Assembly: GCA_947359465.1 (NCBI GenBank)
Contig: OX375876.1
Location: forward strand, 79,754,359-79,818,358
Direction of reading: 5' to 3'
DNA from: Metellina segmentata
Lineage: Eukaryota > Arthropoda > Arachnida > Araneae > Tetragnathidae
Length of the DNA stretch: 64,000 nt
Part shown: piece after piece, positions 24,384 through 38,000 of the stretch
How the letters are laid out: every line of letters begins with the position of its first letter
How positions within the stretch are numbered: position 1 is the first letter of the stretch
Position numbers and translations under genes: made by a program
Notes under the pieces: model-generated
Told to the model about the DNA's origin: nothing
The model's database searches: none
The model's input: only the letters and a program-made list of their open reading frames with translations

Positions 24384-24574
24384 GTAAGATGTTACAAAAG
24401 AGAGCTTAAATAATGCTTGATCATTAAAATGTATTGCCGGACGTGTGGATACATAACCTGCCAATCACTTATAAAGCCAGTGTTATAACATAGTTAGTAG
24501 TGTTATAACACCACGTAAAAAAATGGTTAATTCAAATGATCGTTCTGTTTTTTCGGTCAGAAATCTCTATTACC

Positions 24575-24785
24575 CAATGGATGATACATATCGGGCTATC
24601 TTAGAATGTAGTTCATTGTCGTTTTGACAACGTTTGTACTTTAATCTAGTTGGTGCTCACCAATCGACTATCATACACCAATTTAGAATTCATTATTTGG
24701 AATTTGTATTGACAAATATTAGAAAAACAAGCCACCGGATGTCAAGCTCAGAATCCGTACAGGAAACACGGACCCAGAAACACTA
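24575..24785 (+). repeat. Dispersed repeat, copy 1 of 2
   Basis: Matches 29375-29590 along its length. The best-conserved part is CCAATCGACTATCATACACC, then ATTTAGAATTCATTATTTGG and AATTTGTATTG. No ends or coding frame recognised. Confidence 0.55.
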
Positions 24786-24789
24786 CCGG

Positions 24790-27700
24790 CACCCATATTA
24801 GCGTTACAGATTAAAGTTTGAAGAAAAAATCCCTCTCATAGACTGGGCACACTTCATGAATAAAAATTCAATTTGACACTTTATGCCATTTTCATTTCAA
24901 TTTCCTTCCCATATGCCTTAATTTAATGAATAGAATTCACCTTTAAATCCTTAAAAAGTTTACACATTATGATGCTGCATTAAAATATAACTTAAAGATT
25001 TCTTTTGTAATACAGTATAAATTATAATTTTGTTTTGTATACTAAAGTGAAACACATTCCGTGTTTAGCATTTCCCAACTACTTTCGTAACTTTCTGCGA
25101 AAATAATAATTTTTTAAATATAACTTAAGTTTCGGGATCGTCATAAGTGTTTCCTTTAGCATACTCGTAAGAGTTCTGTGGGACACAGGAGCTGTGTTTA
25201 TGGTTTTGAAAGTTGAGTTGGCTGATATTAAAAAGTACATGTAAATCCTTCCTATTTTTATGACAAATACTATAAGTGCCCAAACATCCTTTGATCTTTT
25301 CATCATTTTTTACTAAAGTGATTCAATTTCCGTAGCTTTTAAAACTTTTGTATTTTTAAAATGATCATCATTGAGAAAACTTTTAAGCACGCTCCCCTTG
25401 TCTTTTGTTTACTGTTAATGTAATTGAAGATATAATTTTTCTCAGAAAAAGCTCGTTTTCGAATTGAAAGTCGCAGCCCAACTTTCTTAAACGAATTTTC
25501 TCATTCCAAGAATTCCTTGCTAACTTTAATTTTTCATTAAGTACATAAAGAAAGTACATGTACGCCAAAAGTGCCTAGAATTTCTTAGAAGTGAAGGAAA
25601 TAAAGGTCATTCTTGGGAAATAATATAAATAAAAACATGCGTTTTAATACATGATTGGAAAGGAAATCATTCCAGTGTGAAATCTTTATACTTAATAAGT
25701 TAATGCTACAATTGAATCATACGTGTTCAAGTTCCTAACTGGACGCTTAACTGGTTGATTTTATCGCTCTATGATTACTGCATGAATCAAGTTATTAAAT
25801 TTTAAAATAAGTTTACGAAATTATTAGATAGTTCGTTTTTCGCAAATTTATAATATTTCTAGAAAAATATCTCAAGATACATTTAAATTAAAAATACTTT
25901 AAATTTTACTTATCTTTCCCTTAATTTACATGTTTTTATAGTTAAAATTTCCGCATATTCAACCAATGAATCAGATAGATCTTGCACTTATTCAGACGAA
26001 AATAAGTAATCATATATCCTTATTAAAAAGTACAGTTAATTTAAGAAACGAACAATTTATTCCATATTTTGATAAACAAAATTTTATTCATTTCTACTTA
26101 GACTAAACACAACACGTTTATAAATAGTTGAAATACTTTGTATATATACTTTGAAATACGTATATATCTAAAACGTTTGTTTTAACGGAAGCATTACTTC
26201 ATAGGTATAAAAAGGTTTCGCTGAAGTATTTAAAACAAACGGATAAATATTCTGACTTTTATGTTCTACAATACACTTCATAATATTTTTAGGCAGCTAT
26301 TTATATTATGTTGCTTAATATTTATTGTATATTTAAGACAATGATAGACATATTTCAGACACATATTGAGACACTATTCATTTAGTTCATTCAGAAAAAA
26401 AAAATTAATAAATTTATCGAAACATCAAATCATAAATATACAGCACCAAAATAAAACTTAACAACCTGTGCAGAAAATTACAAATGCGCAAAGTCCCTTT
26501 GACATACCAATTTATCCATTCAGCTAGAATTAAGTTCCAAGAATAGTTTATAAAAATTTTTAGTAAGTGATTCGACAGTGATTAACCAATTAAATAGCTA
26601 AATTTTGAAGAATAAGCAACCCTAACAAATTTTTGGTCATTAATAGTTTATGTAAAAATGTTTCCAAAAAATTGTAAATTTATGAAATTCATAAAACAGC
26701 TAACTCCATACAGTTACCTCTACGTAGATGTTCACTGGATGACGATCCGTGGAACACTGAGCATTCTACACATAAAACATTATTTTTTTAAACTGACAAA
26801 AAATTTAACAAGGCATTTTCAACAGATGGGAGATTTGTAGACCATCAGTGTAATACCCAGTGATACACGGAACTGTCACACCCCACGCATACCTAGATGA
26901 TACAAGTCTACTTTTTCTCTAGGTCAGCAGGTGGTTCACAGGTATTCTACCGCACTATGTTGAAACAATGAGTGCTGGGCAGCTTTTGTTTTCACATCCC
27001 ATAAAATTGTATAGCCCTATATATCATTTTTTCGTCGTTTCGGGGAATATGTATTAAAGAAGGAAAGTGTGCCAAGATTCCAATTCGTTTTTATTGTATA
27101 AACTCTTTTTGATGGTCACATCTAAATGAACAGATTAAAGAAATTAAAATAATCGAAACACCAATTGCTTTTTATGGGCATTTTTGCGATAGAATGCTAT
27201 TGTAGGTTGAAGGCGTTTGCAATTTCATTGCCCAAACATTTTATCGACAGCTTCTCTCAAAACGTTACCGTTCTTTTGGAATGTGCTGTTCATTCAGACG
27301 AAGGTTCTTCGCTACTATTCAATGCAATAAAAAGTAGATAAAAATACCGAACTTTCGTCTTTTATCTTCTATAGATAGTTCTGATTCTGATAGTTCTTGA
27401 AGTAGATTGCGGATTTATAGCTAAACTGAATTGAATATTAAATAAATCGGCATCTACGTTATCTAAAAGCACAAGTACTGAATAAAACTAGGCTTATGAA
27501 AAGCAATGGGCTTTTATACAGAATGAGTAATGTAACAAAGCTCTCAATATTCATGAAACTGAAATTTATTATTTAAATTTGATAGTATGACTCTTTATGC
27601 TTATACTAAAATATTAACAATTAGTATGCTGATACCTAGCGAACTATTTTTAATTTGTTCTTCCAGAATAAATGTGTTCTAAAATTAAAATTTTTCCTAG

Positions 27701-28430
27701 GTCTGCACAAGGAGTTACCGATGATCCGTGTCATGTGAGTCAAGTATTTCAATAAATGCTCTGATCCACACAAATCTTGAAAATGAATATTTTTGACGTA
27801 ACAGTTTGCTTAATGTCATAATGAAGACCTGGTTTATATAAATGCTTTGCAGAAAGTAGAGAAAGTGCAGACTGTAAATTTGAAAGATTCAAGTTCATTA
27901 AATTTTATAAGATCATAAAATGTTCTTGGATTAAAGGGATATTTTTTTATAGTCAATTGACGACATTATCTGAACAACCCCTCGTATAGAAAACCTGGAT
28001 GCATTAAATGTTTTTTTATCTTTTAGACATTGCAATTAAACGTATAGTTTTCAAAACCATTTGTATATTCGAACTTTTTTTACTATTTTACAGTAGCGTT
28101 AATTATTTATATCCCATTACGATTTTTGTTTCTCTCAAAATTCGCGGATAGCAGAGGACCATTCAATTTGTCTAGTTGTTCAACATGATTGGATTTGCCA
28201 AGCATGCTTTAATCTGAGGAGTTCAAATGCATAACTCCCCCTTGCAACTTGTAGCTTTCCTTGCATGACTTCCAAACAATTTTTACCTCCTTGACCATTA
28301 GAACTTTTCCAAAGAGTTCTCTAAGGAAAGGAGCAATATAATCTTACAAAAGCATTCTATTCCACGTAATGGAATTTCAAAATATTGTGTTATTAGAAAA
28401 GATATCAATTTCTAAGGATAAAAGAATACC
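24790..28430. other. No gene recognised
   Basis: Strongly AT-rich. TATAAAAAGG at 26202 has no convincing exon after it. Confidence 0.5.
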
Positions 28431-28662
28431 GGTATTATTTTGAGAGGTGCGTTATTAAGTCATTATGTGTGTTTGGGGGTAAAAGACAAATTACTCTTAT
28501 TAGAAACCTTGAGAATAAATTTTTGAAAAAAACAGTAATTTTTTAAAGGAAAACTATCATGCCGGAAAATTTATTATTATTCCTAGTTAATCGAAATTAA
28601 TTCCGTTACCTATAGGCAGTGATAGATTCAGAAGAATCAATTACTTAGCATTTGAAGTTTTA

Positions 28663-29086
28663 GGCCCAGTGCACATATCCGTTTTTTCAACGTGCGGCGC
28701 CACTGCCGCAACGCAAGTGCGGTCTGAGATACATTAGATCCGATGGAGTAGTGCACACATGCCTCCGACGCCGCTGCGGCTACGCACACCCAACTTGCGT
28801 GCAATTTGTAACACAGTTCCCCACGGCACCGCAACTCGCCGCAAACGCTTCTCCGGCTTTTTTTTATAAATATATTCATAAATAAATGGAAGATAACTAA
28901 TACTTGATAACTGGTAGTATCTAGTAACGTCTATACTTTTTTTACACCAAGTAAGCGAATAAACACGTTTTCGTCGAATAGAATATGTATCGCAAATGGC
29001 GCGAAATGAGTACTTGCGTTATTTCACGGTTATGTGTGCATAGCTGCGGCCGTCGCACGTTGAAAACCGAATGTGTGTACCGGGCC
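28663..29086. mobile_element. PIF/Harbinger-like MITE
   Basis: TIRs GGCCCAGTGCACATATCCG.. and GGCCCGGTACACACATTCGG.. continue into TTTTCAACGTGCG on both sides (about 38 bases). TTA flanks both ends (28660-28662 and 29087-29089), the Harbinger target duplication. The inside is GC-rich for this region (GCGGCGCCACTGCCGCAACG) and has no transposase. Open frames across it are incidental. Confidence 0.82.
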
Positions 29087-29374
29087 TTAATTAGCCTCCC
29101 ATCACTCCTTCCAGAACCCTGCCTTCTGTACCTTTCTTCTTGTACCTTTCCTATTTTACTTGGTTTAACTATCACAAATCATTTGGATTTAAAGTATGAG
29201 TATTAATTTTTGAGGTTGAGTACTAAAAACAAGTGAGCGAAAGTGCGTAATGGAATTGTACAGTGTTCAGTAAATGAAGCTATGTATGTGTTATCGTATG
29301 AGAGGAGGTTTTGCTTGCTTACAAACAAGCCAAATAGAAGAGGGAAATATTACTTCCTATACTCAAAAGGTCAC

Positions 29375-29590
29375 GTATGATAGATATCGGGGTTACTTTG
29401 AAATGCTATCACCATTTTGGTAACGTTTGGCATGAAATATTATTGTGTTTACCAATTAACTATCATATATTGATTTAGAATTCATTCTTTGGAATTTCTA
29501 TTGGCAACGTGCTGAAATCGTATTAGGGAAACAAGTCAACTGATCACACGTTCAGAAAATGTTCAGAAACACGAGTCTCTTGTGTGAAAT
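29375..29590 (+). repeat. Dispersed repeat, copy 2 of 2
   Basis: Partner of 24575-24785: CCAATTAACTATCATATATT, then GATTTAGAATTCATTCTTTG and GGAATTTCTATTGGCAACG. Confidence 0.55.
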
Positions 29591-29616
29591 TTTTGTGAAA
29601 ATAAAATATTGTTAAT

Positions 29617-29944
29617 TAACATGTCATTTTGAAAATGCATATATTTTAATTTTAACATATGACCTTTATTACACCCTTGGGATATGTAAGATATCATTAA
29701 TCTGGAACTTTTTATGAAATAAGTCGACAAAATGTCTCTAGATTTCCAACAATTTCGGAATACAAGTTGATTTACATGTCATTTTGAAATGCAGACATTT
29801 AATTTCAACATATGGTCTTGAAACTTTTCCCTGTGAAAAAAATTTTATTATTACCCTTGGGGAATGTAAAATATTATAAATCTAGTCTTTTTCATACAAT
29901 AGGTCGACAAAATGTCTCTAAATTCCGTCTAGACTTCGTAATAT
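29617..29944 (+). repeat. Two-copy tandem duplication
   Basis: Units 29617-29769 and 29770-29944 share ACATGTCATTTTGAAAATGC at the start, then TTAACATATG, ACCCTTGGG.ATGTAA and GTCGACAAAATGTCTCTA. Confidence 0.65.
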
Positions 29945-29949
29945 AAAAA

Positions 29950-32900
29950 CAGAAAATCCATCCAAATTATATTTTACTCGCATTTATTTGTACGACACAT
30001 CTAACAGGGCGAATAAAAAATGCTTTTCGGAATCCCACGGAATTTTTCCTTTCATCCAACGGACAAAGATATTTCCCATGACCGGATTTCACTATAATAA
30101 TTTAAGCGCACTGTCATTGAGATTAAAGGACCTTTCAGTTGAAGCAATAGGGACTCATCACGATATATACATCCGTTTTATTGTTTCGCTTAACGGGTAC
30201 TATAGCAATCTTTTGCAATAAAAGTTTCAGATTTCAAAAAGAAGAAAGTAGGAAATAAATTGAGCGCTTCATATCAACCCGTCTCTTTCATCTCTTTTGG
30301 AAAAGGCCCTTGAAATTTACCGGTATTGAGACTCGTATTTGAGGTGCCACGGTTGACTAGGTTCTGGTATGACGTTACAAATAAGGTCTTATATAAGGTG
30401 TAATATTCGGATTCTAAGGTGAATAGATTTGGCAGTTTCCTTAAAAATTGATTCTCGACTTCAAATTTCGGGTGACTTCTTTCATCGTAACATATTTCGG
30501 TCCACGTCTCTTTGGAGAAGTTTTTTGGGTTTATTTAAAAAAAAACACGAACTCTTTTCAACATATAAAAATTTTTAGTGCCATACCTTCTGAGATTTCA
30601 AAGTGCTTGGAAAGATATTCCTTTTGGCATTCGAATCTGAAAACCAGTATTTAAATACAGTTAAATACCGTCTTTGAAGACTGGTGATATATAGAAGCAT
30701 AAGTATCGGTTTTCTAAATTCCCAAATGACTTTAAAGATCTCCTTTTCCATGACTCAGTTTTCTCATTTGATTCTAATATAATTTTCTAATGAAAAAAAG
30801 TATGTTCTAATAGATAAACTCAAATATTTTCGAAATCCTAAGCATTTCTAGTTTATTCTGAATAAGTTACCATTTTTCTTTAAACTAAAGTACCAGATTT
30901 ATCTTCATAAATAAAATAGTTCCAGGTAAGCAAATGTGTGTTTACTAGGGCTAACTTCAAGCACCACTAGGTAGAATTTTATGTGCTTTTTCACTTTCTT
31001 ACCAAGCAATTGTAGAGGAAGGTTTAGATGCATATACTTTTATCTATGACATAAGAGAGCCTAGCAATGATGATAATGAAACAAGTCAAAGAGAAAACGA
31101 CTGCTCAAGCGCTTTCTAATTTTACTCTGCCTGGCCTGAGGTTTATGCTCTGGTTTTGATATTGTATACAACACGCCCATAGTGAATGAGTTTGTTGTTG
31201 CGTTTCTGTTTGAGGGGCTCTTCAATTAAAAGTTAAATATTAAATTACCATTATTGACGAAACGGAAAACGAATACAGGCACAGTACTTCAGTCATCAAT
31301 GTTGGCGTAGTTATGAACCACTTGGCCACTCCTGGTGCCCCTCGTGCATAAATAATACATTTAAAATACAACCGTTTTATAGAGAGGCCTCACATTCACT
31401 CCAGGACAAACATCCAAGCCTCACCTACAATTTAAACCGGAAACCTTTCCATCTAGAAGTCAGCACCCTATTCACAGGCCCGATTGATCGGCTCATTGAC
31501 AACAAATATTTTCATGTGTCATATCAAAATTAAATCCTTTAGTGTTGACGACAGGAAAAAACGACTTATTCCGTCCATAAAAATTTTTATAAGACCTCGG
31601 TTAAAAAATACAATTGCTCTAATTTCCAAATTGCTCCCGTACGAAGCTGGGTCTCAGTCGTCAGCTATTATATAGTCTAATGCTACACATTTTATACACT
31701 TTATATTGAATACATGGCAGTAGTATCAAATTTGTATCATAATCAAGTCCTATAACGACGATGAATCACTGTATCTAGTAACAAATAAGAATCCGTCCTG
31801 ATCGCCATTTATAATTTTTAAATATTTCCAATACCTTAGTAATTATAATGTTCCATTACTTCAGAAGAAAGACCTGTACTTTTCACGACCAAAATTAAAA
31901 GCTTTTATTCAGTCAGTCTTATAGAACATCTGTGCTGCATCAATGAATTTTAAAATAATATCTGCACTTTTGTTGAGAATTTGTTCTAAACCTTTTAGAA
32001 GATGTTTTGAAAAGACAAACTTAGTGACATAATTCAAGACACTACAAACCAGAATTTAACTACTCATTTATCATTTTAAAAAATTGGCAAATCGCTTCAT
32101 TCGATGATGTCGAAACGTGAGAATCTTGAAAAATACATATATCGATGAAAGTTCTTTCATTCTTATTTCCTTTGTTTACACCAGACAATAGAGACACACG
32201 ATAACTGAAAATACATAATTTAAACAACTTTATATTTCTAAGCTTGCAGTTACTGTCAAGTTTAATCAAGTTCAGCCACACTCTGAGGCTTTAAATGACA
32301 ATGAAATGTTTGCTCCAAATATTCATGAAGTTTAACAAGTAAACTTTGAAATAGCAGAGGGTTAGCTAAGACAGGGGTGGTAGCCTTGAGTACCAACGTC
32401 TTAAAGATTCTTAAAGGTTATAGACTTCTCAAAGATTAAATTACTTTTCAGAAGTAATTAGTGAAAATGTTTGCGTTTCATGGACAAAATTCTATATAAT
32501 TTTGACAAAATTCTAAATAATAACAACAGTTTTGTCCATGTCTCGAAAGTATTTATCAACTCTATGCGTGTGAAGTGAATTGTTACTTGTACAGCATCTT
32601 TAGAATACAACACTTAAATGTCAATTCTTCCTTTCATGTATCTATTTCTAACCATATTACTATTCAGAGACAAAGTATGTATTAAATTTCTCTCCTCACA
32701 AATAATTGGAGACCACAAAACAAGTAAGAGAAGCCTCTTCTTACTTATACTTCCCAGATCCATAAACAAAATTTAATTGCACTCAAGAAATAATTTGTTA
32801 ACAAAATTTAAATGGTTCGAATTAGAGTATAATTTATCCTAACTATTGAACTAATTATATTTAATCTCTCTTTTAAAACATTAATTTTGTTTTGGGCAGA

Positions 32901-33705
32901 AGGCGGAATCAAGCATCAAATTTCCCATCAGTTCTAAAACGTCTAAAGCACCCTAAAGAATGTTTTTTGTTTTCACGTAAAAATATTTAATTAACATGAT
33001 GGTATTTAATTCGTTTTAATACTTGAATATAAACATTTTTACACAAATTACTCCTGTTGACATTGGAATATACTGCCACTTTTCAAATATTTTGTTCTAG
33101 GTGCTTTGTTTCTGTAGTCGGAAAATATATGTCGAGATCAAAAGTGGAGAAAAGTCTTATGGAGAACGTTATTATTTATTTACAAAAGCTTTGCGTTTGA
33201 CAATTAGGGAATTAGTCTTCTTGCTGCTTATAATATCTCTAAACAGTGCAATTAAAACCATTTTCTAAACGTTCACATGTAAAATCGTGTGTGAATGGTT
33301 CTCTTTTCATTGATTGACCAGAATGACATGAGCATGTAGAATATGGCATTTGAAAATGGAAGTTTATTTATTAAACATTCTAAAGTTACATTAAACCAGC
33401 TTGAATTTCCTCTTAACTTGCTCAACACTTTTCGTCCAGATTTGGAATTAAGACGTAATTTTAGGTGTTAAAAAGTTTCCTTGATTCGGGTTAGTTGGGT
33501 TGGATTTTATGACAAAAGGCCATCTTTGACCCTGCTGTACCAAATACAGAATCGACAACATCACAAGTAATGGACATACAAAAAGAAAAACTTTATTAAC
33601 ACAGAAGAGAAAAATACACACATGGAGGAATAGAATCTTCTGAGTAGGGGCAAGTGGAAGGTGATCTGATTGGTTAGGCAAGATAGAGCACTGAAAGCTT
33701 CTAAG
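29950..33705. other. No gene recognised
   Basis: AT-rich. An imperfect inverted repeat ATGGACAAAAT..TTTTGTCCAT spans 32479-32541. A stretch after CTATTCAG (32664-32719) reads DKVCIKFLSS before GTAAGA but is not phase 0. Confidence 0.45.
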
Positions 33706-33707
33706 TA

Positions 33708-33880
33708 GTTTAACCCTCTACGTGGTTTCGACGAGATATCTCGTCCTTCAAGATCGGCCGACTTTTACTAATGACGAAATAACTCGTCATCCACATACTA
33801 TCGATTCTTTTATGATGACGATTTGAAGATCTAGTTGGTTTTTCAAATGTCGACGAGATATCTTGTCTATCAAGTTAAGA
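33708..33880. repeat. Palindromic repeat unit
   Basis: Begins TTTAACCCTCTACGTGG and has a perfect 16-base palindrome at 33730-33745, then TCCTTCAAGATC and ACTAATGACG as in the other units. Confidence 0.7.
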
Positions 33881-34662
33881 AATCATTTTATATCAACTGT
33901 AATTATGAAATCCCACGTCGAGACAACCATCAAGATGGCTAAAAGAAATGTTTACACTTTGAGAAGGGATAGTTTTAGTATTAGTAAAAGATTTGCTCAT
34001 ACATCTCAAAAACTTCTCTAATCCGTGAAGGAATTTTATGAATGGATTTTCTTTCGAATCATTGAGCGCTGGAATTTCCTTAATGTTAGAAATAAAATGT
34101 ATTAAATATAAGTTTATATTGGTTAAAAAATATTTAATTTCCAATCTAACTTCTATTTAAGTAACCTAAACGAATAAGTTATCTAATGAAATTTCTATAA
34201 ACATTCTAACGGTCGTTTGAAAACATTTCGCCTCTAAACTATTAGTTTCATGATGAAACTAAAACATTTAAGCAATTCATGTATATTAGTTACACTTATT
34301 GAATTTCAAAAGTATAAAATGCATGAAAAATAGAAGTTGAAAAAAGAAAATATTTTGCTATTTTAAATTTTTTTCACGCTTTAAAATACGCTCGAAAGTA
34401 TGCAATTCTGATCAAGAAAATTAGAGGAAAACCCATTTGCTTGCAAATAAAATTACCTCTATTATCCTTATTTATATCTAATACATACATGCTCAAAATT
34501 AATCTATAATACCCGAGCAGAAAATAAAGAAAAATATTTTTTCTTGTAAAACTATTCAAAATTATTCAATCTTTACTTTTGAACTATAATCATGGAAAAT
34601 ATATCTTATAATATCAAAACACCAAACTATATGCAGATACGAAATATATGCAGATATATATG

Positions 34663-34895
<233 letters not shown>

Positions 34896-34945
34896 ATTAC
34901 ATAAATTTCTACTCTGATATTTATTTTATTTCCTATTTATTTCAG

Positions 34946-35032
34946 ATCACGTACAACATGAGTATCATTTATCTCTCAGGACTTACCTTACTTACTGTCT
35001 TAACTGCAAGTGGAAGTTTCGTCATTCCACAT
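34946..35032 (+). CDS. Exon 1 (coding): signal peptide
   Basis: The acceptor tract TTTATTTCAG ends at 34945 and the donor GTAAGA begins at 35033. ATG is at 34958. The exon codes 25 residues: a short polar start, a Leu/Thr/Val core and a small-residue stretch (TASGS) typical of signal peptidase sites, ending VIPH. The same position in the - strand relative at 1589-1527 also carries a signal peptide and ends at phase 0. The 12 leader bases are in frame with the ATG and have no stop, so a longer N-terminus cannot be excluded, but the signal peptide favours this start. A TA/CT microsatellite ends about 55 bases upstream. Confidence 0.8.
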
Positions 35033-38000
35033 GTAAGAAGATTTTGGTATTCTTTATTTCATTCAAGGCCATAACACAATAAGAACTCACAAGATAGCAT
35101 GTTTGGTTTATTTTAAAATATGCAAATGTGATATTAGTTTTCCTATTTCTAAAATAGAATTTCTTCAAATATTAGAGGTTCATGTTTATTCTATCATTAC
35201 TCACGTTTGGACCATATTAACTTTAAAAGTAAACATAAATTTTACTGGCGGTTTTCGCATTTTTTTTGTCTCTGGTAAGATTACATTTTACAAATAATTG
35301 TTATTTAATTCAAAGACAAATTATACTGAGGACAATAAGGAGGATACTAGTTGATAAAACAAATTTATAATAAATTCTAAAGATAATGTATGTTTAGATA
35401 AGCACTGAATAATATATGCTATTTAGTAATTTCTACTTCATTTCCATCTTTAACTTATCTTTCAAATCATTCTTGACCACGATAAAAGTGACGATCCCAT
35501 GAAGAAAGTTTTCTTTGACCAGAAATTAGTTTCATTACATGACGTATTGGACCTTTTCATTTATTTCCTGGGACAGATAGACTTTCAATTTCTTGAAACA
35601 ATCTTGTCTGATTTATTTCAATTTATGAATGACTTGATGATGGCAGACCAGAAAATAAGTTCATTGACATATCTTATTTCGCGGAGTTCGTTGAACGCCC
35701 GGAATCTCTCATTCTTAGTCTTTACAACAGTCCAATTTCGATCGACCCCTTATTTTTTATGATAGGTCTTGAGAAAAAGGTTTTCCCGCATTATTGATAT
35801 ACTAAAGAATATATTTCAGATGACTTGGATGGTTAATCCGCCACATTTACAGCATTAATTTTTATGCAATAGATAATATTTTTAGCGCACTCAAAGGAAT
35901 AGGAATTTCAGTGCCAACTTTTTGGTGCATGATTCCGACGCTTTTTCACCTACATCATGATGTATTCTATAAACATCAAAGGAGAAATGTATGTAAAAAG
36001 TGTTTTAAAAACAGAAATAAAGGATTGTAAGTAACATATTGCAGCCAATCTATCCCTCAAACATTTCTCTCCAGTTCATTCGAACAAGCTGTAATACAAG
36101 GTCTCTGTTCATCAGGATAAAAATATATTTATCTAAATCTACAAAACGAAATTTGTGCAAGTACGACGGAGTGGCATTATGGTTAATTCTAAATTTCGCA
36201 GCTTTTAAGGACACTTTTATGAAATATGTAAGGTCATACGAATCCTGTTAAGAAGAAAAGAGGTGCCGATATACACTAATGGAATTTCAAGATTCGTGCC
36301 ATTTGATTTGACCTTCTCTTTGGTCATATTTAACCCTTTAAGTGGATAAGACGAAATATTTCGTCCTTCAAGATCTTACTAATTTTGCTAATGAAGATAA
36401 TCTTCGTCATCAAGATCTATATATATAATTCTCTTACGTGGCACGCAAAAAAGACGTTATTTGTAATCGCGTTTTGGCAACACTGTACGATTGTTTGTTT
36501 ATCGCGAAGTCTCGCGCATCGATTGAATTTATAGCGTTATCGGATGAAATTTTATTGAAAAAAAAAAGGAAATTTTAATGAGCTGTTGCAGTTAGTTTAT
36601 AATAGAAATCAAAGAAAGCGGAGGATCTTTACAGGTCCATTTAAAAAACGGTCCTTTTCAGGGCCAACAATTATAGTTCAACAAGACGCTTGCACTACAA
36701 CTTTCGGCAACAAACTCAATGAAAAAGTGTGGGTCGTTTGAGTGCTGGGAAAATGTACACACAAACAACATGCTGGGTATTCAATTTCCAAAGCTACGCT
36801 CACATTTCGAGTCAAAATTTGCACAAAGTTTACATTTGAATTCTGATTTTAGAGATACTGTATATATTTTTTCTGTAATACAGCAGATTTAGATTTGAAA
36901 AACATTTTTTTGGTAACATATTTTGTAAACAATCCCTTCTGCTAGGACACATGTCTTCATTGAGGCGAGCGAAGCGAGTATAGGTTCGCGCAGCGAACCA
37001 ATCAGGATTGCGAAGCAATCATCCGGGGGTTGGCGAGCGGTAGCGAGCAGGGGGCTGGTCCCCTAGTATTCCCGATTTTTGGTAATGATGAGATCAAGAT
37101 CTAATAATGTTTTTCTTATGAAGAGATGTCCCGTTCACATCAAGATCTGATCAGTTTTGCTAATGACGAGATACTTATTAGAGACCACCATCAGGAGGGA
37201 TATGGATTTTGAAATAGAGATACTAGGTAATGGAAATAGATGCATTTTTGATTAAAAAAACCGTTGTACTAAGGTCTTTATCACTTCGTTACTACTACCG
37301 TCACAATAAGCGAGAACCCACTACAAAGTGATTCCTTTATCCTTCCATTTAAAAACTACTCGATACGACAGAACCAATGCTATCGTAGTCTCTACTATTA
37401 TAAAAGGAAGTGTTTGTCTGTGTACTGCGTCCTTACGAGTCTATGGCACGTACAATAATGAAATTTGGCACACAGGTAGTACGAATTTTTTGCGATTTTT
37501 GTGTCCAGCCTGAATTTTAAAATTTAATATAGAACAATTTTTAAATTAATTTATTCGTTTTCACCTCCATTTTTTTATCCCCCGGAATGTGACGTCACCC
37601 GAACTCGAATGAAGAAGTAACAAATTTTGCTGTTTCCGACCGCTGACGTCAGGCTTCAGAACCATGCCAGGTTTTCCAATTCAAGCGTGTTTTGATTTTT
37701 GTTGTTAATAATATCCACTTCGAAGTCATCACGGCGTTGCATGTGGAGTTCGTTTACGAAGAAAACCAAATGGGAATACGCAGCATTCACCGTGGGGGAG
37801 TTGGCGAGCGTCAGCGAGCAGTGGTCACACCTGACCCCACAAAAAGAATTGTCACGGGCAACGCCACGCAGTTGCTAGTAGTAAATAATTCGAAGTTAAA
37901 TGCCGACGGCATCCATATTAGATCATCTATTTATTTCATGCTAACGAACTTTCGTTAAGGTATTCACTCCAATTAAATTCACCTCCACTGTCCGTTGTAA

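Larger units (their letters stand above)
36331..37195. repeat. Palindromic repeat unit split by a Helitron
   Basis: The left part (36331-36415) carries the variant palindrome GACGAAATATTTCGTC at 36350-36365. The right part resumes at 37067 with TATTCCCGATTTTTGGTAATG. Removing 36416-37066 restores CATCAAGATATT..CGATTTTT, which matches the cluster near 5284. Confidence 0.75.

Noticed and set aside
28637..29206. Frames of 73-80 codons as genes
   Set aside because: They fall in or across the Harbinger-like MITE.
32664..32719. KVCI-containing exon candidate
   Set aside because: Length 56 is not a multiple of three and only three residues resemble the NVCI motif.
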